Assembly: GCA_910580005.1 (NCBI GenBank)
Contig: CAJTXH010000052.1
Location: 1-17,641, forward strand
DNA: 17,641 nucleotides
Source of the DNA: an uncultured Lachnospiraceae bacterium
GTDB lineage: Bacteria > Bacillota > Clostridia > Lachnospirales > Lachnospiraceae
Reading direction: 5' to 3'
Below are positions 7,875-16,064 of the stretch, piece after piece; position 1 is the first letter of the stretch, and each line of letters begins with the position of its first letter. The position numbers were made by a program, and so were the translations under genes. The notes beneath the pieces are model-generated. The model had not been told where the DNA came from. It ran no database searches and was given only the letters and a program-made list of their open reading frames with translations.

Positions 7875-9218
7875 TCATACTGTCCTGTAATTTTTATTTA
7901 TTTTTTTACTTTTACACTTTGGAAATGCATTGTAATCCCATATATGTGTTATCCTCATTTCTTTATCAGTTTTTAAAAAGAAATCAAGATACACATTTCT
8001 GTTATTAAAGCTGCCATTTACTATTGGGTCATCATAAGTGCAGTCTACATGATACCATTTATTTTTAATTTTAACCACATTCCAGGCATGTGCACCTCCT
8101 GTAACCATCTGGCTTTTTATTCCGTAGTGTTCCATTATTATTATAAATGCCTTGGAATAGCCATCGCATACTGCTATCCCCCTGTTAAATACGCCTTCTG
8201 CTGTATGGCTTATAGCTGGCACTGTACCTGTTTTGTAAAGTGTCTTGTCATATTTTACATTTTGTATAAGCCAGGCATGTGCAGCATAAATTTTTTCGTA
8301 GTCTGTCATTTCTTTTTTTACATATTTTGAATAAATAACTTTAAGACAGTTCTTTTTATTTCTTTTATAAACTTTTACCCTGCACTTTAATGCCATGCCT
8401 GCTGTTTTTGCTGTTACTGTTGTCATTCCTGCCTTTAAAGCTTTAATCCTGCCATGCTGGTTTACACTGGCAATTCCTGGGTCCAGGCTTTTCCATTTTA
8501 CTTTAGAAGGTGCATTATATACATAAATTTTATCCTGTGCACCTTCAATATCTGTTAAACTGGCGGCTGAAAGCACTGTCTGGCTGCTGTCTGTTACAAG
8601 CAGCCCATATTCCAGGGCAGTTTTTTCTGCTTCTGAGCCTCTTTCTGCCACTACTGTAAGCCTGCTTTTGCTGCATCCATAAAATATTTCTTTTCCGAAA
8701 TTTTTTACCTGTCCTGGTATTATTATCTGGTACATGGAAGTACAGAAAGCAAATGCCCTGTATCCTGCTTTTTTTACAGACCCTGGCAATTTTGCTTTCT
8801 TTAATGAACTACATGCTTCAAAACAGTTTTCTGGAACTGCCTTTATTTTACTATTTTTAAATTCTACATTTTTCAAACTGCTGCAATATGAAAATGCGCC
8901 ATTGCCTATACTTTTTATATTACTTCCAATAACAACGCTGTTAATAATCCAATTACCATGGAATGCACCAGCAGCAACTGAAGTAACAGTATATCCGTTA
9001 TATTCATCTGGAATAACAATATTTCTGTTGTTTCCAGTATATGAAACAACCTGGCATTCATCTGTACCATCTATGTACTTATAGACAATACCTTCTTCAT
9101 TTGTAAATATATTGCCAGCAATACTGCCATCTTCCCCTTTGCAGTGTACAGGCTTTATAACAAATGCCAGCACAGGCAGTATAAAACATACTGCAATTCT
9201 AATTATTTTTTTATTCAT
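7875..9218 (-). CDS. Secreted LRR / Ig-like / transglutaminase-like protein
   Basis: Predicted exported protein of 447 residues. Signal peptide at about 1-26 (NKKIIR, then a hydrophobic stretch, cut near VHC-KGE). BspA-type leucine-rich repeats at about 65-185 (AFHGNW, IGNGAFSYCSSLKNV, CFEACSSLKK, AFAFCTSM). A bacterial Ig-like (Big2) domain at about 235-285 (KWKSLDPGIASVNQHG, then GMTTVTA). A transglutaminase-like domain at about 300-430 with the triad C351 (AVCDGYSKAF), H377 (HAWN) and D392 (HVDCTYDDP), all present. Such domains act as cysteine proteases or protein crosslinkers at the surface; the reaction here is unknown. No LPXTG anchor is visible. It starts 5 nt after the fhs stop with no clear ribosome site, so translation is probably coupled to fhs. 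Confidence 0.9.
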   Translation of the reverse strand: MNKKIIRIAVCFILPVLAFVIKPVHCKGEDGSIAGNIFTNEEGIVYKYIDGTDECQVVSYTGNNRNIVIPDEYNGYTVTSVAAGAFHGNWIINSVVIGSNIKSIGNGAFSYCSSLKNVEFKNSKIKAVPENCFEACSSLKKAKLPGSVKKAGYRAFAFCTSMYQIIIPGQVKNFGKEIFYGCSKSRLTVVAERGSEAEKTALEYGLLVTDSSQTVLSAASLTDIEGAQDKIYVYNAPSKVKWKSLDPGIASVNQHGRIKALKAGMTTVTAKTAGMALKCRVKVYKRNKKNCLKVIYSKYVKKEMTDYEKIYAAHAWLIQNVKYDKTLYKTGTVPAISHTAEGVFNRGIAVCDGYSKAFIIIMEHYGIKSQMVTGGAHAWNVVKIKNKWYHVDCTYDDPIVNGSFNNRNVYLDFFLKTDKEMRITHIWDYNAFPKCKSKKINKNYRTV

Positions 9219-9223
9219 ATTTT

Positions 9224-10894
9224 TTATGATAACCCTGTTATTACCCCGTTATCATCTACATCTATCCTTTCTGCAGCAGGGTGCAGCGGCAGCCCTGGCA
9301 TTGTCATTACTGTTCCTGTTATTGCAACTATAAATCCAGCACCAGCTGACACATATGCCTCACGTATATTAATATTAAAACCTGACGGCCTTCCAAGCTT
9401 TGTTGCATCATCCGAAAGTGAATACTGGTTCTTTGCCATGCAGACAGGAAGATTTCCATAACCAAGTTTTTCAAGTCTTTCTATTGCCTTTGAAGCAGCA
9501 GCATCATATGTTACACCATCTGCGCCATATATTTCCCTGGCAATAATTTCTATTTTTTCTTTTATCGGAAGCTCTGTGCTGTAAATTGGTGCATAATGGC
9601 TTTCTTCCGTTTCAGTGGTTTTTATAATCTTTTCTGCAAGCTCTGTACCACCATCGCCGCCATGCTCCCATACTTCTGAAAGCGCAAGTCCACATCCGTT
9701 TTCCTCACAATATTTCCTGATAAAACCAAGCTCTGCTTCTGTATCCGTAACAAAACGGTTAAGCGCAACAACACATGGAATTTTATATTTTGCTATATTT
9801 TCAATATGCTTGCCAAGGTTGGCAATGCCTTTTTCCAGTGCAGCAAGGTTTTCATCTCCAAGCTGGTCTTTAGGAATGCCACCATTGTATTTAAGTGCAC
9901 GCACTGTAGCAACAAGCACTGCAGCATCCGGCTTAAACCCTGCTATACGGCACTTGATATCAAGGAATTTCTCAGCTCCAAGGTCTGCCCCAAAACCTGC
10001 CTCAGTAATTACATAATCAGCAAGTTTAAGTGCTGTCCTGGTCGCACGCACGCTATTACAGCCATGTGCTATATTGGCAAAAGGCCCCCCATGTACAAAC
10101 GCAGGCGTATTTTCTACAGTCTGTATTAAATTAGGTTTTATTGCATCTTTTAACAGTGCTGCCATTGCGCCAACAGCATTTAACTGCTTTGCTGTAACAG
10201 GTTCCCCATCATAGTTATACGCAACTATAATCCTGCCAAGTCTTTCCTTTAAATCCTTTATATTTTCTGCAAGGCAGAGTATTGCCATAATTTCTGATGC
10301 AACTGTAATTATAAAATGGTCTTCACGTACAACACCATCAGCAGGCCTGCCAAGCCCTGCAACAATATTTCTTAAAACCCTGTCATTCATATCAACACAA
10401 CGCTTCCATACCACCTGGTTAGTGTCAATCCTAAGTGCATTACCCTGCTGTATATGGTTATCAAGCATTGCTGCCAGAAGGTTATTGGCTGATGTTATTG
10501 CATGGAAATCACCTGTAAAATGCAGGTTTAAATCCTCCATCGGCACAACCTGCGCATACCCGCCGCCGGCAGCACCACCTTTTATGCCAAAACAAGGCCC
10601 AAGTGATGGCTCACGCAATGCTATTGCAGCTTTTTTGCCAAGCTTTGCCATAGCTTCCCCAATGCCTACAGTAGTTGTGGTTTTCCCTTCACCAGCAGGT
10701 GTAGGGTTTATTGCCGTTACAAGTATAAGCTTTCCATCTTTGTTATCTTTAACCCTCTCCCACAGGCCATCTGACAGTTTAGCCTTGTATTTTCCATAAA
10801 ATTCAAGTTCATCCTCTAAAATACCAAGTTTATCTGCTACATCACGGATATGCAGCATCTCTGCTTCCTGTGCAATTTCAATGTCAGTCTTCAT
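9224..10894 (-). CDS. fhs: Formate-tetrahydrofolate ligase
   Basis: ATP-dependent synthesis of 10-formyl-tetrahydrofolate from formate, feeding purine and formyl-Met synthesis and, in acetogens, the methyl branch of the Wood-Ljungdahl pathway. 556 residues, the typical length. Seen: P-loop TPAGEGKTT (65-73), EPSLGPCFGIKGGAAGGG, NLHFTGDFHAI, THF-pocket stretches around HGGPFANIAHG, and the C-terminal MPGLPLHPAAERID. The frame is open to a TTG at 10921, but ATG 10894 is chosen: GGGG lies 8 nt upstream, the product begins MKTDIEIAQ as usual, and overlap with the preceding gene disappears. It follows the second ATP-grasp gene by 19 nt. No other Wood-Ljungdahl genes are in the window, so a purely biosynthetic role is as likely as acetogenesis. 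Confidence 0.97.
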   Translation of the reverse strand: MKTDIEIAQEAEMLHIRDVADKLGILEDELEFYGKYKAKLSDGLWERVKDNKDGKLILVTAINPTPAGEGKTTTTVGIGEAMAKLGKKAAIALREPSLGPCFGIKGGAAGGGYAQVVPMEDLNLHFTGDFHAITSANNLLAAMLDNHIQQGNALRIDTNQVVWKRCVDMNDRVLRNIVAGLGRPADGVVREDHFIITVASEIMAILCLAENIKDLKERLGRIIVAYNYDGEPVTAKQLNAVGAMAALLKDAIKPNLIQTVENTPAFVHGGPFANIAHGCNSVRATRTALKLADYVITEAGFGADLGAEKFLDIKCRIAGFKPDAAVLVATVRALKYNGGIPKDQLGDENLAALEKGIANLGKHIENIAKYKIPCVVALNRFVTDTEAELGFIRKYCEENGCGLALSEVWEHGGDGGTELAEKIIKTTETEESHYAPIYSTELPIKEKIEIIAREIYGADGVTYDAAASKAIERLEKLGYGNLPVCMAKNQYSLSDDATKLGRPSGFNINIREAYVSAGAGFIVAITGTVMTMPGLPLHPAAERIDVDDNGVITGLS

Positions 10895-10913
10895 AAATAT
10901 ACCCCGTCTTTCT

Positions 10914-11801
10914 TTATACAAAGCGGCTAATCCACTTTACATAATCTGCTGCAATATTGTAACCTGTACATTCATAAAGCATACGTGAACCTGCCATCTC
11001 TTCAATCTCATTAAAAACCAGGTTTCCGTCTTTAGTAACTATAAAGTCAATGCCTGCCATGCCAATCCTGCTTCCGCCAAGCGCTTCTACAAATTTCCTG
11101 ACATAGCTTTTCTGTGACTCTATAAGCTTATACTCACTGGCACTTCCGCCTAGTGAATAGTTTGAACGGAAATCATTGCTTCCATTCCTTAATACCGCTG
11201 CATATATTTCCCCTCCTACAATATATACACGTATATCTGAACTGTTGCTTTCAATCCTTTCCTGTATAACACAATCCTTACCCTTCAGGTTTTCCAGAAT
11301 TTCTTTTAGCTTTTCTGTATTAGACGCACCATTGTCAAGCAGGAAAACCTCACGTCCTCCATGCCCGTCCACAGATTTAATGACAACATCATTACATGAA
11401 TCACCTGCCAGGTTGCTTACAAGCCTTTTTAAATATTCATTATCAAGCAGTGAAGATAATTCAGATTTACTTACAAACCATGTATTAGCAGCCCATTTAT
11501 TGCTTTTGACTTCGTATGTAAGATGCTCTGACAAATACATTGCAGCCTCATACTTATTATTGCCAATATGCACCAGGTATGCAGGGTTAAATACTGCTAT
11601 GCCTTTATTTTCATAATGTCTGCTTACCCTGTAATCCCTTGTCCTGTTAATAACAATATCTGGTTCTGCGCACTCTAAATGCTCTTCTTCTGGCACATAT
11701 TCAAAATTAATGCCCTGGTTATCCCCCTCAGCCTTAAGTTTTTCAATAAATGACTTATTCTTTTCTGCTTCACCACTTTGGTAAATTATATATCCTTTCA
11801 T
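10914..11801 (-). CDS. ATP-grasp ligase, RimK-like, second of a pair
   Basis: Predicted carboxylate-amine/thiol ligase acting through an acyl-phosphate; substrate unknown. 295 residues. An N-terminal pre-ATP-grasp region (1-95) is followed by the ATP-grasp fold: VVIKSVDGHGGREVF (139-153, K142 likely ATP-binding), the ERIESNSSDIRVYIVGGE stretch (181-198), NDFRSNYSLGGSA and the metal site GIDF (D252) plus FNEIEE (E265, E267). RimK enzymes have E-x-N where this protein has E-x-E, so the third ligand differs. The open frame reaches a TTG at 11906, but ATG 11801 is preferred: GGGGG lies 6 nt upstream and the product begins MKGYIIYQSG. It lies 95 nt after the first ATP-grasp gene and shares the N-DFR-N and CTG-NIAADYV style C-terminus, so an old duplication is likely. 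Confidence 0.85.
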   Translation of the reverse strand: MKGYIIYQSGEAEKNKSFIEKLKAEGDNQGINFEYVPEEEHLECAEPDIVINRTRDYRVSRHYENKGIAVFNPAYLVHIGNNKYEAAMYLSEHLTYEVKSNKWAANTWFVSKSELSSLLDNEYLKRLVSNLAGDSCNDVVIKSVDGHGGREVFLLDNGASNTEKLKEILENLKGKDCVIQERIESNSSDIRVYIVGGEIYAAVLRNGSNDFRSNYSLGGSASEYKLIESQKSYVRKFVEALGGSRIGMAGIDFIVTKDGNLVFNEIEEMAGSRMLYECTGYNIAADYVKWISRFV

Positions 11802-11896
11802 ATACATCCCCCAGTCAGCCAGGTTTATATTACTGGCTATATAAAATTTGTGTGCTTTGCTCCAATTTTTATTTTTTCTTCCACCTCCATGTCCAT

Positions 11897-12844
11897 CTAG
11901 TAACAAACATTTGTTACCTGGTTTAATATATAAGAAATTATCTTATCAGCTACATTTATTCCAGTGCAGTCAAATATATTTTTAAAATGTGCATTAGAAT
12001 TGGCTTCACATACAACCTCTGCCATGCCACTGTCTGTAAAAAGCAAGTCTATCCCACCAAAACAAAGCCCAAGGGCATCTGCTGTATCAATTGCAAGCTG
12101 GCACTCTCTGGCAGACGGGCTGTAAGGTTTCATACATGCGCCATTTGTTATATTGGCACGGAAATCGCCATTAACAGAATACCTGTACATAGCAGCTACC
12201 ACCTCACCGCCTGCAACTTCAATCCTTACATCCCTGCCACTGCTTTCTTTAATGAATTTCTGGTAAATATGCGGCGTGCCTCCAAGCCTTAGTGTGGTTT
12301 CCCTGAGCTGCTCCATATTTTCCGCAAGGTATACCTGCTTGCCAAATGAACCATAACATTCTTTAACTACAACCGGCAGTGAAAGTTCTTCTATAACTTT
12401 ACCAAGAAAATCTGTATTTGTATAGCCTATATTAGCATATGCCATAGGTGCAGTTATTGATGGTATAAGTGGTATCTGCATATCTGGCTGTTTATCCTGG
12501 TTCCATTCCCATAGTTTCTGGTAAGTTAAAGATTTATCATCACAAACTGCTGTTGCTTCTACAGAATTACATACAAATATATTTTTTTCCTGGCAGATTT
12601 TTTCTATCTGCCTTCCAAGCCTTATATCTTTATCCCAGAATAAAAGAAATAAATCCCCTTCAAGCGCCCTGGAAATTTTTTCTTCACCACAAATGCCATA
12701 AGAACAAAGTATATCTGAATTTTCAATAATATCCAGCTCCACACCCTGCCTTTTTGCAGAATTTTGCAAACACTGGTAATGTTCCATAAATTTTTCTGTC
12801 TTATAAAATGAATTTATCAGGATATGCCCTTTAATACTGTCCAT
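11897..12844 (-). CDS. RimK-like ATP-grasp ligase, first of a pair
   Basis: Predicted ATP-dependent ligase of the RimK family (RimK adds glutamate to ribosomal protein S6; LysX and MptN are relatives). 315 residues. An N-terminal domain (about 1-100) precedes ATP-grasp motifs: VVVKECYGSFGKQVYL (158-173, K161), IYQKFIKESSGRDVRIEVAGGE (193-214 region), NGDFRANITNGA (225-236), metal ligands D266 (GGIDLLF), E280 and N282 (VVCEANSN), and a closing CTGINVADKI. All key residues look intact. The start ATG 12844 has GGAGGGG 8 nt upstream, inside the 3' end of ftsK, and the two genes overlap by 14 nt, so their translation is probably coupled. The amino-acid donor and acceptor are not inferable; a protein tail, a cofactor or a peptidoglycan precursor are all possible. 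Confidence 0.88.
   Translation of the reverse strand: MDSIKGHILINSFYKTEKFMEHYQCLQNSAKRQGVELDIIENSDILCSYGICGEEKISRALEGDLFLLFWDKDIRLGRQIEKICQEKNIFVCNSVEATAVCDDKSLTYQKLWEWNQDKQPDMQIPLIPSITAPMAYANIGYTNTDFLGKVIEELSLPVVVKECYGSFGKQVYLAENMEQLRETTLRLGGTPHIYQKFIKESSGRDVRIEVAGGEVVAAMYRYSVNGDFRANITNGACMKPYSPSARECQLAIDTADALGLCFGGIDLLFTDSGMAEVVCEANSNAHFKNIFDCTGINVADKIISYILNQVTNVCY
11900..11917. other. Near-perfect 18-bp palindrome at the 3' end of the first ATP-grasp gene
   Basis: GTAACAAA and TTTGTTAC flank a 2-nt centre, overlapping the last coding codons (Val-Thr-Asn-Val-Cys-Tyr) just before the TAG. It sits about 100 nt upstream of the second ATP-grasp start. It could be an operator-like site or chance; as RNA the loop is too tight for the full stem. 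Confidence 0.35.
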
Positions 12845-15800
12845 TCTGCATCCCCTCCATGCCGCCTGCTTCTGAATAATTCTGTAATGTTTCCTCTATC
12901 TCACTCTCAGTAACTGGTGGTACTTTGCCAAGAAGCAAGTCAAAATCATTCATTGTCATAAGTATTTTACGTGGTTTCGTACCCTCAGCAGGCCCTACAA
13001 CTCCTGCTTTATGAAGCTGGTCTATAATTCTTCCAGCCCTGTTAAAGCCTATAGAAAAACGTCTTTGCAATTGTCCTGCCGCTGCCCTGTCTGACTCAAT
13101 TACAAACCTTCCAGCATCTTCAAAATATTCATCCCTGTCAGATTTAGGCTCTTTCTGTTCCTTTTGCCCCACACCGCCTGCTTCCTCTTCCACTATTTCG
13201 GTAACATTTTCATTATAATCTGGTTCTGCATTATTACTACGTAAAAATTCAACTACATCACTTACTTCTTTATCTGAAACAAATGCCCCCTGTACACGTA
13301 CCGGCTCTGAATAACCTGATGGAAAGAAAAGCATGTCACCTTTTCCGATAAGTTTCTCAGCGCCGCTCTTATCAAGAATTGTACGTGAATCAATTGCTGA
13401 TGATACAGAAAATGCTATTCTTGACGGAATATTTGCCTTAATTATACCTGTTATTACATTAACAGAAGGACGCTGCGTCGCAAGTACAAGATGGATGCCT
13501 GCCGCTCTGGCAAGCTGTGCAAGCCTGCATACAGCATCTTCAACCTCTTTGGAAGCTACCATCATAAGGTCTGCAAACTCATCTACTATTATTACAAGTG
13601 ATGGCATTTTAACATAACCAGCGGCTTCTGAATCTTGCACAGTTTTTATTTTCTTATTATATCCTGTAATATTACGCACACCAAGTTCTGTAAATTTATT
13701 GTACCTGTCCATCATCTCACGCACTGCCCAGTTAAGCGCCGCAGATGCCTCTTTAGGGTCTGTCACAACAGGACAGAAAAGATGTGGTATGCCATTGTAT
13801 ACACTAAGTTCCACAACCTTTGGGTCAATCATAATAAGCTTAACATCATCTGGGTCAGCCTTATATAAAATACTCATTATAAGCGTATTTATACATACAG
13901 ATTTACCCGAACCAGTTGCACCAGCAATAAGGAGATGCGGCATTTTGGCAATATCCGTTATAATAATTTTGCCGCCAATATCCTTTCCTACTGCAAATGT
14001 AACAGGTGATTTTGACTTGGTAAACTCTTCGCTTTCAAGCAGCTCCCTGAAACCTACTGAACCAGGTTCAGGATTTGGTACTTCTATACCTACAGCGGAC
14101 TTGCCTGGTATTGGCGCTTCAATCCTTATGCTCTGTGCTGCCAGGCTTAATTTAAGGTCATCTGCCAGGTTTGTAATTTTATTGACTCTTACACCCTGTT
14201 CTGGAAATAACTCATATCTTGTAACAGTAGGCCCGCATGTAACAGCACCCATCTGTACATTTACATTAAAACTTTTAAGTGTATCCTGGAGCTTGCCAGC
14301 TGTATTGCGTAAATCATCATCTGTCATGCCATTAAAAGAATCCTCTGGTATCTTAAGCAAATCTGGATGTGGGAAAATATACTCTGGTTCTGGCAGGTCT
14401 GCAAGTGCAGCTTCTTTGCTGTCATTTAATGCATTAAATGTACCAGAAGCAGAAACATAATTATCACCGCCTATCCTGCCGTGGCTTGTAGTACTTCCAG
14501 GTTTTTTATATGCTGGTACAGAAGAAACCACAGGCTGGCTTGCAGGCTTGTTTTCCTCCTGGCTTGCAGGCTTGTTTTCCTCCTGGCTTCCAGAATGCCC
14601 GCCTTGTGTCTGGGATACACTGCTGTCTGGGATTTTTTCTGCTTTTACAACATTGCTTGTGTTATTTTCCATAATTCCGTCTGTAGTATTATCTTCTGGG
14701 GCTTTTACTAGTATAAGATTATCATTAATAACATTGCTGCCATCACCAGCATCATCTGTATTAAAGCCGTTAAACCTGCTAAAGTCTTCTGGTTCTGTTA
14801 CTTTTTCTGGCATTCCGGTTTCCATATATTCTGTAGTATCTTTTATAGGGAACAGCGGTTCTTGCATTGTTTTCTGTACAATATTGCGCTTTTTGCCAAA
14901 CTTTTTATTTAATTCATCACGGAATACAGGAATATTTTCTATATTCCTCTTACGTCTTTCGTCATCAGTTTCCTGCCTTTCAGTTTCCTGTCTTTCAGTT
15001 TCTTGTCCTTCAGCCTCCTGTTCTGGCTTGTCCATGCCAGTAAAAGGAACTACAGCCTCTTCTGGTTTCTTTATTGCAGGTTTTTCTTTTTGGGAAGTTT
15101 TTTTATTACCTGCAACAATTTCCTCCATTGTACTTGTACTTCTGCTAATTGCCTGTTTACGCTTATTCTCTTCTATCTCATCAAGTGCCATGTTCATTTC
15201 CATAAGGTTTACCGACTGCATTGCATGGCTGTTGCTTCTTGCATGCTGTCTCTTTATGGATGGCTGTGGTATCATCCTGTATGAAGGCGCTTTGTAGTCT
15301 TCTTTGCTGCTTATCTCTTCATATGTATCTTCCATTTCCTGTTTATATGCATTTCTTTTGCGCAATGCTGCCATAAACTCTATTCCATGGAAAATAAACA
15401 GACATAATACAAACAGTGCCATCATTATTATCACAGCGCCAACTTCCCCTGTAATTTTAGAAAATATACTGCTTATAATCCTCCCAAGTATGCCAGGGTT
15501 GCCTTTTCCTTTTTCAACCATATCACTTAGCGTCAAATCCATACATTCAAAATATTTTTTATGCATTACATTGTTGCTTGTATAGTATTCTGTAATTATC
15601 TCCTGCCCTGATAACAAATCTGAAATACCAAGTACAAGCCATACCGCTGATGAAAAACTTATAAGTTTCCTTGGCACACGGCGGTCTCCCTGGTTGACAA
15701 GCCCAAATATATATCCAATTATAATTCCAGCAGGCAAAAGCCATGCAGCCCACCCAAATATGCCAAAAAATATCCCACCAGATATCTTTCCAATAATACC

Positions 15801-16031
15801 TCCCAGCCCAAAATAACTCAGATACAGAAATACTGCAATTATAGCCATTACAATAAGGGTTATAGCTGTTTCAAATGCCATCTTGTCTTTGTATTCATTA
15901 ACATCCTGTATTTTCCGCTGGTGTATATTCTCTTTATTTGTTTTAGTTTTTTTACCTGCCGCCTTTGAGGATGTTTTCTTAGCTCCCTGGCTTCTGGCTC
16001 TTGTATTAGTAGAACTGTTTGCCGCCGCCAT
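12831..16031 (-). CDS. ftsK: DNA translocase FtsK/SpoIIIE
   Basis: Septum-anchored hexameric ATPase that pumps chromosomal DNA during division or into the forespore. 1066 residues from the chosen start. A basic N-terminus is followed by about four membrane segments (50-220), then a long charged, low-complexity linker (about 230-540), the motor with Walker A GATGSGKS (704-711) and Walker B IIVDEF (D817, E818), LATQRPSV and the C-terminal gamma winged helix (about 967-1037, RRFSIGFNRAGRIIDQL then KPRKIL) that reads orienting DNA repeats. The frame opens at ATG 16055, but ATG 16031 is chosen because a perfect AAGGAG lies 10 nt before it and nothing similar precedes 16055. It follows uppP by 33 nt and overlaps the next gene by 14 nt. 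Family relatives serve both vegetative division and sporulation, and the two cannot be told apart here. Confidence 0.96.
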   Translation of the reverse strand: MAAANSSTNTRARSQGAKKTSSKAAGKKTKTNKENIHQRKIQDVNEYKDKMAFETAITLIVMAIIAVFLYLSYFGLGGIIGKISGGIFFGIFGWAAWLLPAGIIIGYIFGLVNQGDRRVPRKLISFSSAVWLVLGISDLLSGQEIITEYYTSNNVMHKKYFECMDLTLSDMVEKGKGNPGILGRIISSIFSKITGEVGAVIIMMALFVLCLFIFHGIEFMAALRKRNAYKQEMEDTYEEISSKEDYKAPSYRMIPQPSIKRQHARSNSHAMQSVNLMEMNMALDEIEENKRKQAISRSTSTMEEIVAGNKKTSQKEKPAIKKPEEAVVPFTGMDKPEQEAEGQETERQETERQETDDERRKRNIENIPVFRDELNKKFGKKRNIVQKTMQEPLFPIKDTTEYMETGMPEKVTEPEDFSRFNGFNTDDAGDGSNVINDNLILVKAPEDNTTDGIMENNTSNVVKAEKIPDSSVSQTQGGHSGSQEENKPASQEENKPASQPVVSSVPAYKKPGSTTSHGRIGGDNYVSASGTFNALNDSKEAALADLPEPEYIFPHPDLLKIPEDSFNGMTDDDLRNTAGKLQDTLKSFNVNVQMGAVTCGPTVTRYELFPEQGVRVNKITNLADDLKLSLAAQSIRIEAPIPGKSAVGIEVPNPEPGSVGFRELLESEEFTKSKSPVTFAVGKDIGGKIIITDIAKMPHLLIAGATGSGKSVCINTLIMSILYKADPDDVKLIMIDPKVVELSVYNGIPHLFCPVVTDPKEASAALNWAVREMMDRYNKFTELGVRNITGYNKKIKTVQDSEAAGYVKMPSLVIIVDEFADLMMVASKEVEDAVCRLAQLARAAGIHLVLATQRPSVNVITGIIKANIPSRIAFSVSSAIDSRTILDKSGAEKLIGKGDMLFFPSGYSEPVRVQGAFVSDKEVSDVVEFLRSNNAEPDYNENVTEIVEEEAGGVGQKEQKEPKSDRDEYFEDAGRFVIESDRAAAGQLQRRFSIGFNRAGRIIDQLHKAGVVGPAEGTKPRKILMTMNDFDLLLGKVPPVTESEIEETLQNYSEAGGMEGMQNGQY
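14538..14585 (-). repeat. Two perfect 24-nt tandem repeats in the ftsK linker
   Basis: Bases 14538-14561 and 14562-14585 are identical and encode QEENKPAS twice (residues 483-498 of the chosen protein). In-frame repeats like this commonly change copy number by slippage and alter linker length without harming the motor. Confidence 0.9.
14966..15020 (-). repeat. 15-nt tandem repeats in the ftsK linker
   Basis: Three 15-nt units (14966-14980, 14981-14995, 14996-15010) and a partial fourth, differing at one to three positions, encode repeats of the type QETER. Like the repeat at 14538 they lie in the disordered linker. Confidence 0.85.
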
Positions 16032-16064
16032 TCTGACAACTCTCCTTTTCATCATTACTAGGTT

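Noticed and set aside
11821..11893. 19-codon frame (MDMEVEEKIKIGAKHTNFI) between the two ATP-grasp genes, considered as a graspetide-type precursor
   Set aside because: Too short, without core-peptide motifs or a clear ribosome site; it overlaps a frame extension of the second ligase and is easily explained by chance.
14548..15297. Long plus-strand frame of about 249 codons opposite ftsK
   Set aside because: It is the shadow of the low-complexity ftsK linker; its Ser/Leu-rich product mirrors the repeats and has no family features.
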